DNA from: JADJLQ01 sp034439915
GTDB taxonomy: Bacteria > Bacteroidota > Bacteroidia > Chitinophagales > Saprospiraceae
Reading direction: 5' to 3'
DNA: 7,432 nucleotides
Assembly: GCA_034439915.1 (NCBI GenBank)
Contig: JAWXBI010000044.1
Span: 1 to 7,432, forward strand
Positions 1 through 7,315 of the stretch are shown piece after piece (within the stretch, counting starts at the first letter, position 1; every line of letters starts with the position of its first letter). A program made the position numbers and the translations under genes. The notes under the pieces were generated by a model. The model was given only the letters and a program-made list of their open reading frames with translations. It ran no database searches and was not told the DNA's origin.

Positions 1-2174
1 TAAGCGACTGCTTTTTTCATCACCCTTGCACTTTTTACAACCTGAGGCAAAAACATTTTACCTGAACCAAACAAATCACCGACGACGCTCATGCCATCCA
101 TCAATGGGCCTTCGATGACAGAAAGTGCTTTTTCAAATTGTAGTCTCACCTCTTCTATATCCTGCTCGATGAATTCATCAATACCTTTTACCAATGAATG
201 TTCCAGTCTTTTTCTAACCGGTTCATTTCTCCAGGCATCGTCTTTAATTAAAACTTTTCCTCCACCTTTGATGCGTTCAGCATAAGAAGTCAGGGCTTCA
301 GTAGCCTTATCATTACGATTAAATATTACATCTTCTACCAGGATCAATAAGTCTTTGGGTATTTCTTCATAGACTTCAACCATTCCTGCATTCACTATAC
401 CCATATCCATACCTGCCTGAACGGCGTGATATAAAAAAGCAGAATGCATGGCTTCCCGCACCCGGTCATTGCCCCGGAAAGAAAATGAAAGATTACTCAC
501 CCCACCGCTGATCTTGACCCCGGGACAGCGTTTTTTTATCTGCCGGGTAGCCTCTATATAATTGATGGCATAATCATTGTGTTCTTCTATACCGGTAGCG
601 ATAGCGAAAATATTGGGATCGAAAATGATGTCCTGGGGTTTAAACCCTACCTGTTGGGTCAATATATCATAGGCCCGTTTACAAATGGACACTTTTCGTT
701 CAATCGTATCCGCCTGGCCTTGTTCATCGAAAGCCATGACCACAGCTGCCGCCCCGTACCGATGTACCAATCTGGCTTGCCGTATAAATTCCGCTTCACC
801 TTCTTTCATCGAAATGGAATTGACGATGCTTTTGCCTTGCAGGCATTTGAGGCCTGCTTCGATGACTTTCCATTTGGATGAATCCACCATGATGGGCAGT
901 TTTGCAATTTCAGGTTCTGCGGATAACAACAGTAAAAACTTTTCCATAGCCGCCTCGGAGTCCAGGAGACCTTCATCCATGTTGACATCAATGACCTGGG
1001 CACCCCCTTCAACCTGTTGCTGAGCTACTTTTAAAGCCTCCGCATATTTATTTTCTTTTATAAGCTTGGCGAAAGCTTTGGAGCCGGTTACATTGGTCCT
1101 TTCTCCGATATTGACAAAATTGATACTTGGATAAATCACTAAGGGTTCAAGACCTGATAATTCAGTATAAGGAGTGATTTGAGGTATTGCCCTGGGTTTT
1201 ACGCCTTTTACACCTTCTACTAATGCTCGTATATGTTCTGGTGTAGTACCGCAACATCCTCCTACAATATTGACAAAACCACTGGACGCAAATTCTTTAA
1301 TATATTGTTGCATTTCTTCAGGACCCTGATCATAACCTCCCAATTCATTGGGTAACCCGGCGTTGGGATAAGCGCTGATATAACAATCGGCTACCTTGGA
1401 TAAGGCAGCCAGGTGTGGCCGCAGTTCTTTTGCGCCCAGTGCACAATTGAGACCGACACTTAATAAATTGACGTGGTTTACCGAAATCCAAAAAGCCTCC
1501 GCAGTTTGACCGGAAAGCGTACGTCCACTGGCATCGGTAATAGTGCCGGAAACCATGATCGGAAGCTGGCTGCCCGTATCGTCCATATACTTTTGCACGG
1601 CAAACAAAGCAGCTTTGCAGTTGAGGGTATCAAATACGGTTTCGATGAGCAAAACGTCTACACCTCCATCCACCAAACCCCTTATTTGTTCATAATATAT
1701 AATAACCAGCTCATCAAAATGGATGGCCCTGTAACCCGGATTGTTGACATCCGGAGACAATGAAGCCGTCTTATTGGTCGGCCCGATAGCACCGGCCACA
1801 AAACAAGGTCGGTCGCGGTGTGTCGCCAAATAAGTCTTTACAGCATTGCGGGCAAGTTGGGCAGAGGAATAATTGAGTTCATAAGCAAGTGATTCCATAT
1901 GATAATCCGCCTGGGAAACCGCATTGGCATTGAAGGTATTGGTCTCGATGATATCTGCACCGGCTTCCAGATATTCTTCATGGATGGCTTGTATAATCTG
2001 GGGTTGTGTCAAACTCAACAATTCGCTGTTGCCTTTAACGTCATGTGGATGGTCTTTGAAGCGGGTTCCCCGGTAATCCAGTTCATTCAACCTATACCGT
2101 TGAATCATGGTACCCATAGCGCCGTCCAGCACCAGGATACGTTGTTTAATCAGTTGATGTATCGATTCACTCAT
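1..2174 (-). CDS. metH: Cobalamin-dependent methionine synthase, N-terminal 724 codons (3' end cut by window edge)
   Basis: Cytoplasmic enzyme that moves a methyl group from 5-methyltetrahydrofolate through cobalamin to homocysteine, giving methionine and tetrahydrofolate. The reading frame is open from the ATG at 2174 to the left edge and ends two bases into a codon. Residues about 5-325 form the homocysteine-binding barrel: it opens with LDGAMGTMIQ, and the three zinc-binding cysteines are present as C244 (in GLNCALGA) and C307/C308 (in GGCCGTTPEHI). Residues about 345-620 form the pterin-binding barrel, with GERTN at 357-361 and NMDEG at 398-402. From about 640 the B12 cap module begins (GSGKMFLPQVVKSARVMK near the edge). 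The DxHxxG cobalamin site and the activation domain would lie outside. Full-length MetH is about 1,200 residues. The homocysteine and pterin modules are fused in one frame. A promoter box lies 13 bp before the ATG. Confidence 0.97.
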   Translation of the reverse strand, partial: MSESIHQLIKQRILVLDGAMGTMIQRYRLNELDYRGTRFKDHPHDVKGNSELLSLTQPQIIQAIHEEYLEAGADIIETNTFNANAVSQADYHMESLAYELNYSSAQLARNAVKTYLATHRDRPCFVAGAIGPTNKTASLSPDVNNPGYRAIHFDELVIIYYEQIRGLVDGGVDVLLIETVFDTLNCKAALFAVQKYMDDTGSQLPIMVSGTITDASGRTLSGQTAEAFWISVNHVNLLSVGLNCALGAKELRPHLAALSKVADCYISAYPNAGLPNELGGYDQGPEEMQQYIKEFASSGFVNIVGGCCGTTPEHIRALVEGVKGVKPRAIPQITPYTELSGLEPLVIYPSINFVNIGERTNVTGSKAFAKLIKENKYAEALKVAQQQVEGGAQVIDVNMDEGLLDSEAAMEKFLLLLSAEPEIAKLPIMVDSSKWKVIEAGLKCLQGKSIVNSISMKEGEAEFIRQARLVHRYGAAAVVMAFDEQGQADTIERKVSICKRAYDILTQQVGFKPQDIIFDPNIFAIATGIEEHNDYAINYIEATRQIKKRCPGVKISGGVSNLSFSFRGNDRVREAMHSAFLYHAVQAGMDMGIVNAGMVEVYEEIPKDLLILVEDVIFNRNDKATEALTSYAERIKGGGKVLIKDDAWRNEPVRKRLEHSLVKGIDEFIEQDIEEVRLQFEKALSVIEGPLMDGMSVVGDLFGSGKMFLPQVVKSARVMKKAVA

Positions 2175-2186
2175 TTTTAAGGAGTG

Positions 2187-2194
2187 CAAAGGTA
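2187..2194 (-). promoter_or_regulatory. Bacteroidota-type -7 promoter box of metH
   Basis: Read on the minus strand this is TACCTTTG, an exact match to the TAnnTTTG -7 consensus of the Bacteroidota housekeeping sigma factor. It ends 12 bases before the metH ATG, so the transcript should start only about 5-9 bases before the start codon. No clear -33 TTTG is seen at the usual 19-bp spacing, so the call rests on the -7 box and its position. It sits in the 40-bp gap after the acyl-CoA ligase gene and suggests metH can be transcribed independently of the upstream pair. Confidence 0.6.
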
Positions 2195-2214
2195 AGCACT
2201 TGATAGCTATAAAT

Positions 2215-4032
2215 CTATTGAAACGATTCTGTATACATTTTATCAATTTCCTTCTGATAATGATTCATCAAGGCATTTCGAATGGGTTTAAAACTAACTG
2301 TCAGTTCACCCAGGTCGACGGACCAATCGGTTTCACAAAGGACAAAATTTCTAACCCGTTCCAAATTGGATAACGAATCATTGAGCCCATCAATTTCTGT
2401 TTGTATTTTATTCCTGACTTTAATATTGTGGACCATATAGGTAGGAGATGTCCAATGTATTTTTTCACTTTCACACCAACTTTGCAAGACCTCAAAATCC
2501 GGAACCATTAAAGCAGTGATAAAAGGGCGTTGAAACCCAATGATTAAACAACGTAAAATAAATGGAGAAGAACAATAATGCAGTTGCAGGGGCTGTGGTG
2601 CTATATATACTCCGGCGGAGGTTTTAAATATATCCTTCTTCCGATCGGTAATTTTTAAATAGTGTTGGTGAACAAATTTACCGATATCACCTGTCCGCAA
2701 CCAACCATTGGTGTCCAATACTTCCGAAGTAAGATCAGGCCGTTTAAAATAGCCTTGCATGATATTGGGACCCTTCACTAAAATTTCACCTTCCCCTTGT
2801 TCATCCGGTTGGTCAACTTTTATTTCCAGGCCCGGAACCGGCCTGCCAACTGTTCCAAAAATATTCAATCCGGGTTCAAACCGGTTAATAGAAATCAATG
2901 GAGCCGCTTCCGTCATGCCATATGCCTCCACGATTTGAACATTGGCCGCTGCAAAAAGTTGACTGATGCGGGATTGAAGCGAGGCTGCCCCGACCACCAT
3001 ATATTTTAATTTACCTCCCAGCAGTTTTTTCCAATGGTTAAGGACCAGCCATCTCGCCAGGATTAATTTAAATTGATAGAGGGGTTTAAATTCGGTATCA
3101 AAAGGTACAAACTGTTCCCCGACCCGTATGGCCCAATTGATCCAATATCGTTGTAAACGATTTCGTTTAAACTTTTGTATTTCTACATAATTAATCATTT
3201 TTTCAAGGACTCGCGGAACGCTGGTACAGAAATAGGGTTGCACCTCTTTAAAGTCAGCCACAAAACGATCGGCGGATTGACTAAAATATACCGACACCCC
3301 GCAGGCCATATACGCATAACAAGTCACTCGTTCGAAAATATGACTGAAGGGTAAGAAGCTGATCACTTTGTGTTGTGGTTCCAGGGGCAGGAGATAAAGA
3401 ATGGTTTTGATATTAAATACCACATTGGCATGACTGAGCATTATCCCCTTAGGCAAACCGGTGCTGCCTGAAGTATATAAAATGGTCAATAAATCCTGAT
3501 CGGATATGGAAGATTTTATTTGTTGCAGTTTTTCCAGTTCGAAGGAAGATATTTCCTGGCCATCCATCGGTTGAAAATATCCGGGTTGATTATGCTGCAA
3601 ATGAAAAACACGGGTTTGTTCAGGATCCAAACCGGCAGCTTGTTTTAATTTATCTGCAAAAAATGAATTAAAACAGATACATAGCTTTGCTGCTGTTTCG
3701 GTGAGTATGCGTTGTAGTTCGTGATCCCGTGCAGATGGGTGCAAAGGAACGACAACCAACCCAATCTGTTGACAGGCAAAATCGATAATCATCCAGTCCG
3801 GGTGACCGGATAAGGGAACTATTATTATTTTATCTCCTTTGATAAAACCTTCATTCAACAGCCATGTACTTAATGCATTGACTTTTTTTTGAAATTCTTC
3901 AATGCCGGTAGCCCGCCATTTGTTTTCGACCAATACATTTAGAAACCGGTTGTTAGGGTATTTTTTTTGTTGATATTCAATGAGATCAAAAATCCGGTTA
4001 AAATCGAACACCACCTTTCTGGTCTCTTTCAT
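2215..4032 (-). CDS. Long-chain fatty acid--CoA ligase (AMP-forming), 605 aa
   Basis: ANL-superfamily adenylating enzyme expected to activate fatty acids to acyl-AMP and then acyl-CoA, probably at the inner face of the membrane. Motifs in order: ATP-binding P-loop YTSGSTGLPKG (186-196), FLPFSHIFER (226-235), YGMTE (371-375), the ribose-binding aspartate in WLRTGD (444-449), the hinge region ITDRKKD (461-467), and a C-terminal GELTVSFKPIR (575-585). In the last, K582 aligns with the catalytic lysine of the usual TPTLKLKR motif. The 605-residue length is normal for the long-chain (FACL/FadD15-like) branch. Two places diverge: TSAGVYIAPQ replaces the usual TSGGKYIAPQ after the hinge, and the A10 segment is unusual around the lysine. 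The ATG overlaps the stop of the upstream hydrolase by 4 bp and has no Shine-Dalgarno, so translation is probably coupled. Chain-length preference cannot be read from sequence. Confidence 0.93.
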   Translation of the reverse strand: MKETRKVVFDFNRIFDLIEYQQKKYPNNRFLNVLVENKWRATGIEEFQKKVNALSTWLLNEGFIKGDKIIIVPLSGHPDWMIIDFACQQIGLVVVPLHPSARDHELQRILTETAAKLCICFNSFFADKLKQAAGLDPEQTRVFHLQHNQPGYFQPMDGQEISSFELEKLQQIKSSISDQDLLTILYTSGSTGLPKGIMLSHANVVFNIKTILYLLPLEPQHKVISFLPFSHIFERVTCYAYMACGVSVYFSQSADRFVADFKEVQPYFCTSVPRVLEKMINYVEIQKFKRNRLQRYWINWAIRVGEQFVPFDTEFKPLYQFKLILARWLVLNHWKKLLGGKLKYMVVGAASLQSRISQLFAAANVQIVEAYGMTEAAPLISINRFEPGLNIFGTVGRPVPGLEIKVDQPDEQGEGEILVKGPNIMQGYFKRPDLTSEVLDTNGWLRTGDIGKFVHQHYLKITDRKKDIFKTSAGVYIAPQPLQLHYCSSPFILRCLIIGFQRPFITALMVPDFEVLQSWCESEKIHWTSPTYMVHNIKVRNKIQTEIDGLNDSLSNLERVRNFVLCETDWSVDLGELTVSFKPIRNALMNHYQKEIDKMYTESFQ

Positions 4033-4841
4033 ATCTTGATCGGTTCTGGATGGATGTAAAGGATATCATACAACAATTCAAAAAACAGTTTATAATCGGT
4101 CAGGTTATTGTGCCGGGCCCCCTTTACCGGGTGCAGGATGATTTTGCCGGGGTACAGGTTTTTTAGTTTGACGCTTTGTTCAAAACTAATTAACCGGTCA
4201 TGGGTACCATGTATAATGTGCACAGGACAGGTGACTGACTTTAGATATTGATCCGTCCGGATATCGTAACGCAGCAACCAGGATAAGGGAATAAAAAACA
4301 AATAACGATGAATGATATAATAGAAGCTATAATAAGGTGAATCCAGGATTAATAAACGCGGGTGATTCCATGCTGCAATGCGGGCTGCAACCCCACTTCC
4401 CCAAGACCGCCCGTACAATACAATATTGGATTCTTCATAACTTTCTGTCAACCATTTATAGAGGAATTGGGCATCGGTAAAGATTTTTTCCTGCGTTCGT
4501 TTGCCCCTGCTTTTACCAAAACCCCTGTAATCCATAATAATAAAATCATACCCATTGCTTAAAAAATCTTTGGCAAATTTGCTCCAACCCTTGATGCTGC
4601 GCGAATTGCCCTTCAGATAATAAACCACCCCCCGGGCATTGGGTACTTTAAAATACAAAGCGTTGATATAACCGCCGTCTTCCATCTCAAAATCAAGTTC
4701 TTCAAATGGAAAAGCATATTGATATTTAAATGAATCGTGAAGTATTTCCGGCCGGAAGAAAAACAAGTGTTGAAAGAAATAAAAACTGAGACATAGAAAC
4801 AAATAGGCCAAGGCAATGCTTACTAAAATGGGAATAACCAT
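4029..4841 (-). CDS. Membrane-anchored alpha/beta hydrolase (serine hydrolase), 270 aa
   Basis: Predicted ester hydrolase of the alpha/beta fold, close in style to the Bem46/ABHD13-like and S33-type hydrolases. Residues about 3-29 are a hydrophobic, aromatic-rich helix that should act as an uncleaved membrane anchor. The catalytic triad is visible: nucleophile S146 in GRSWG (144-148), D215 in HGTHDRL, and H244 in GARHNN. YYLKGNSRS (74-82) supplies the oxyanion-hole strand, and IIMDYRGFGKSRG (101-113) is the typical strand 4 and turn. The length is normal for the group. The stop overlaps the next gene's ATG (4029-4032, ATGA), tying it to an acyl-CoA ligase. Together with the anchor this suggests a lipid ester, monoacylglycerol or acyl-thioester substrate, but that is inference. 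Peptidase activity has no direct support. AAGG lies just before the ATG as a weak ribosome site. Confidence 0.9.
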   Translation of the reverse strand: MVIPILVSIALAYLFLCLSFYFFQHLFFFRPEILHDSFKYQYAFPFEELDFEMEDGGYINALYFKVPNARGVVYYLKGNSRSIKGWSKFAKDFLSNGYDFIIMDYRGFGKSRGKRTQEKIFTDAQFLYKWLTESYEESNIVLYGRSWGSGVAARIAAWNHPRLLILDSPYYSFYYIIHRYLFFIPLSWLLRYDIRTDQYLKSVTCPVHIIHGTHDRLISFEQSVKLKNLYPGKIILHPVKGARHNNLTDYKLFFELLYDILYIHPEPIKI

Positions 4842-4868
4842 CCTTATTTAATCGTAAATTGAATGGTT

Positions 4869-4876
4869 TAAATATA
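4869..4876 (-). promoter_or_regulatory. Weak candidate -7 box upstream of the hydrolase/ligase operon
   Basis: On the minus strand this reads TATATTTA, one mismatch from TAnnTTTG, 27 bases before the hydrolase ATG. A TTG occurs upstream (complement of 4891-4893), but the spacing is shorter than the usual 19 bp. The gap is AT-rich, so a chance match is quite possible. It is listed because the operon needs a promoter in this 146-bp gap and this is the best candidate. Confidence 0.25.
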
Positions 4877-4941
4877 AACAGAATATAGGTCAATCCACGG
4901 ATACCTGGTTTGGTTTAAAGTATTAGCATGGTTTGCGTAGA

Positions 4942-4965
4942 ATTTTAGGCGGTGACGCCTAAAAT
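4942..4965. repeat. Perfect 10-bp inverted repeat with GTGA loop, downstream of the TPR gene
   Basis: The arms ATTTTAGGCG (4942-4951) and CGCCTAAAAT (4956-4965) are perfectly complementary around a 4-base loop. On the minus strand the hairpin lies 22 bases after the TAG stop of the TPR gene, the expected place for a transcript end or 3'-stabilising stem. A canonical U-tract is missing: the minus strand continues with TCTACGC after the stem. It could be a factor-dependent terminator, a 3'-end stem or a dyad binding site. A partial copy of the arm, ACCTAAAA, is found at 4986-4993 across the stop codon. Confidence 0.5.
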
Positions 4966-4987
4966 AACGGCGCGCTGACGGAGACAC

Positions 4988-6706
4988 CTAAAACACCCTG
5001 GATGACCTCAAAACAATTTCCGCATATTTCCAGCTTTGAAGAATATCTTTTTCAATAGCAGTAAGTGATTTTTGATCGTTGATATTCTGGTAGGCTGTTT
5101 TTAATCCATGTTGTGCCCAGCCGTTTTTAGGTAACCACATGAGGTCTTCCGAATACGTTTTTATTGCTTCTTCATTTTTACCGGCTTCAATCAATACCGC
5201 TCCGAGATGATGACGCACAGAAAAAAACCAATCCGGGGGTTCATTATAAGCCAGTTGGTCTTCCAGGGCCACTGCTTCCCTCAGTAATTGAATACTTTGA
5301 TCAAAGGAAGATTCCACGGCGAGGATTTCAGCCTGCAAAACTTTGGCAGCAATCGAAACGATATCGGCAATGGAATTGATGGCCCAGATGGTCAGTTCCT
5401 TTAATGTGGTATCCCGTTTAATACTATCCAGGCGGGTCAGCGCCTCTCTGGCAGCAGGAATGTTTTTCTGATTGAGATAAGCCATACCCCTGGCATAATG
5501 GCGGATAGCTTGTACATAAGGCAAGTCGATCGCCGGTTCGGGTCGGGAGAGGATTGAATCCCAATCACCAAATTTTACCAGCACAAAATAAGGGATGAGG
5601 TAATAATGCTGCAATGTAGCCCATGCAGGGTCTTTCATCAAATCCCGGTCTATGTGTTCGCTCATTTTTTCGGATGCCGTCAATGCCCAGGATTTTTTAC
5701 CTTCCAACGTTGCTGTAGCGGCCAGAAAGTGATAGTTATGCGGATAATAAGCCAGTGGATATACTCCCTGAGCGTGACACGAACTTACATATTGACTATC
5801 TATTTTAACGGCATTGATATTGGCGATAGAGCCTTCATGATAATCGCCTGTCCGGATGTAAATATGCGAGGACATATGGATCAGGTGGCCTGCCCCCGGT
5901 ACCATACCCTCGTCAAATTTACGGGCGCTAACCAGGCCGCTTTCGGGATGAAAAGAAGCTTCTACTGCATGGATATAAAAATGATGCAGACCAGGGTGTT
6001 CGGGATATTGTTTTAGGAGGCGTTCGACGATGGAAACGATTTCTGGTGTCCAGGGTTTGGGCTGCCCTTGTTTGTCCCATAGATCCCAGGGATGCAGATC
6101 CATAACCGACTCGGCATACAGTGCTGCAATTTCAGGGTCCTCGGGATAAAGTTGGTGCAATTTTTTCATTCCTGCAGAATACGCACTGTCCAGGGGAGAC
6201 CTGTTTTCAACGGGATCCTTTACATACCGGGTTGACAAGGTCATAATCAATTGTTTTTCCTTTTCTGTACATTGACCAGACCATTTTATAGCTTTTTGTA
6301 TCGCGTTAAATGCTCTTTCATAATTATCGGGTTCCATCCCGGCATTATAATTGGGTCCCAATACGTAAGCAAATCCCCAGTGGCACATGGCACAGGAGGA
6401 ATCCAGGCGGCTGGCATAATCGAAAGACCTGGCTGCTTCCGCATGATTAAAGGCATAGGATAATTTCAGTCCCTGATCAAAATACTGCTGAATAAGGGGA
6501 TTATTGGTGGTGATGGCATAATGTAAATTTCCCAAACCCTCAAAAATCGGGGCGACCTGTTCGGTTTTATACCATAAGGCGTCGGAAGTCTGGGCACCAC
6601 AAACGGTGACAGGAGTCGATGATTTGTTAACCTCTGTTTTTTCTTTTTGATTCTTGCAATGCATATTTCCTATAACCAAGAAGAGGAAGAAGATGAGTCT
6701 TAACAT
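4988..6706 (-). CDS. Exported TPR-repeat protein, probable lipoprotein, with CxxCH motif, 572 aa
   Basis: Function unknown. It belongs to a widespread family of secreted TPR proteins of about 550 residues, marked by FDQGLxLxYAFNHAEAxRSF near the N-terminus (here about 76-95). Residues 1-17 are a short hydrophobic signal ending in a cysteine at 17, which suggests lipidation, but the residues before it (NMH) do not fit the usual lipobox. Helical repeats follow: a TPR pair at about 75-115, a central region with HPGLHHFYIHAVEAS (237-251) and GAGHLIHMSSHIYIRTGDY (271-289), and C-terminal TPRs at about 455-545. CAMCH at 105-109 formally matches the haem c attachment motif. Twelve histidines lie between 237 and 326, so metal or haem binding is conceivable. 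The gene has 62 bp before it and 146 bp after it and looks monocistronic. The ATG at 6706 is chosen because it gives a complete signal sequence. Confidence 0.88.
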   Translation of the reverse strand: MLRLIFFLFLVIGNMHCKNQKEKTEVNKSSTPVTVCGAQTSDALWYKTEQVAPIFEGLGNLHYAITTNNPLIQQYFDQGLKLSYAFNHAEAARSFDYASRLDSSCAMCHWGFAYVLGPNYNAGMEPDNYERAFNAIQKAIKWSGQCTEKEKQLIMTLSTRYVKDPVENRSPLDSAYSAGMKKLHQLYPEDPEIAALYAESVMDLHPWDLWDKQGQPKPWTPEIVSIVERLLKQYPEHPGLHHFYIHAVEASFHPESGLVSARKFDEGMVPGAGHLIHMSSHIYIRTGDYHEGSIANINAVKIDSQYVSSCHAQGVYPLAYYPHNYHFLAATATLEGKKSWALTASEKMSEHIDRDLMKDPAWATLQHYYLIPYFVLVKFGDWDSILSRPEPAIDLPYVQAIRHYARGMAYLNQKNIPAAREALTRLDSIKRDTTLKELTIWAINSIADIVSIAAKVLQAEILAVESSFDQSIQLLREAVALEDQLAYNEPPDWFFSVRHHLGAVLIEAGKNEEAIKTYSEDLMWLPKNGWAQHGLKTAYQNINDQKSLTAIEKDILQSWKYAEIVLRSSRVF

Positions 6707-6768
6707 AAGATGGTGTTTAGTATCCCTTATAAAAATAATGAATTTTCCAAACCGGTTCCCATCCCGGA

Positions 6769-7164
6769 CTAAAATTTTTTTTCTAGTAATTGGCCCATAA
6801 TTTTTCGATGGAGGCCGTCTTTTATAAGGTCAACATTAAAATTGACTAATAAACCAAGTTTTATTCCCTTAAGTTTTAAATACGTTATTACTCTTTTATG
6901 ATGTACTTTCTCCAGGTATTCAACCGATTTTAATTCGACCAGGAATTTATTTTCAAGAATCAGATCTGCTCTAAATCCTAAATCCATATCTATACCCCGG
7001 TAGTAGACTTTGATACCCTCCTGCCTGGTAAATGAAATATTTCTTTGTGTTAATTCATAGGCAAATGCTGATTCATAAACACTTTCCAATAATCCCGGTC
7101 CAAGTTCACGATGTATGATAAAACAAATATCTACGGAAATGGAAGCTAGTTCGTTCTCTGTCAT
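6769..7164 (-). CDS. GxxExxY-family protein (PD-(D/E)xK-like), 131 aa
   Basis: Small protein of the GxxExxY family, whose molecular role is not established. The naming motif is at 24-30 (GLLESVY), within HRELGPGLLESVYESAF. Further in, FRADLILENKFLVELKSVE (63-81) shows the Asp, then Glu-x-Lys (ELK), spacing of a PD-(D/E)xK nuclease core, and YLKLKGIKLGLLVNFN is the usual C-terminal strand and helix. The length is normal and the protein appears intact. Nuclease activity is inferred from the motif only. The gene is AT-rich: two 60-base lines counted gave about 23% and 37% GC, against about 53% in one metH line and about 62% in the repeats just upstream. It starts about 33 bases downstream of the repeat block, with no Shine-Dalgarno or clear -7 box. 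Low GC and flanking repeats hint at separate acquisition. Confidence 0.92.
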   Translation of the reverse strand: MTENELASISVDICFIIHRELGPGLLESVYESAFAYELTQRNISFTRQEGIKVYYRGIDMDLGFRADLILENKFLVELKSVEYLEKVHHKRVITYLKLKGIKLGLLVNFNVDLIKDGLHRKIMGQLLEKKF

Positions 7165-7218
7165 AAGTGTTTATTTTTTAGATGATTTCGTTTTTGTTGT
7201 GCTCGCCGCGCTTTCTTG

Positions 7219-7247
7219 GTGGGAGTCCCTGCAATTTCTTCTCCCAC
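7219..7247. repeat. Hairpin-forming inverted repeat in repeat copy 1
   Basis: GTGGGAG (7219-7225) pairs with CTCCCAC (7241-7247) across a 15-base loop. The stem is 7 bp, two shorter than the one in copy 2 because of a G in place of T outside the stem. Confidence 0.5.
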
Positions 7248-7315
7248 AACGGCACCACGGACACAACGGTTATTTTTCAATAATATCTCTTTGTGCTCGC
7301 TGCGCTGCGCTGGCT

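Noticed and set aside
806..1012. 68-codon minus-strand frame
   Set aside because: It is an out-of-frame shadow inside metH; the metH frame carries the family motifs at this position.
579..1023. Overlapping plus-strand frames of 100 and 112 codons
   Set aside because: Both are antisense to the pterin-binding region of metH, whose conserved motifs account for the sequence.
2175..2214. Cobalamin or SAM riboswitch before metH
   Set aside because: The gap is only 40 bp and no conserved B12-box or SAM-like stem is visible.
4942..4965. Canonical rho-independent terminator
   Set aside because: The stem is perfect but no run of T follows on either strand, so it is listed as an inverted repeat.
5606..6016. 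136-codon plus-strand frame
   Set aside because: It lies wholly antisense to the well-supported TPR gene, and its sequence has no recognisable domain.
6707..6768. Promoter of the TPR gene (TATTTTTA, complement of 6730-6737)
   Set aside because: It has one mismatch from TAnnTTTG, but the only TTTG upstream is about 10 bp away instead of 19, and the gap is too AT-rich to make the match meaningful.
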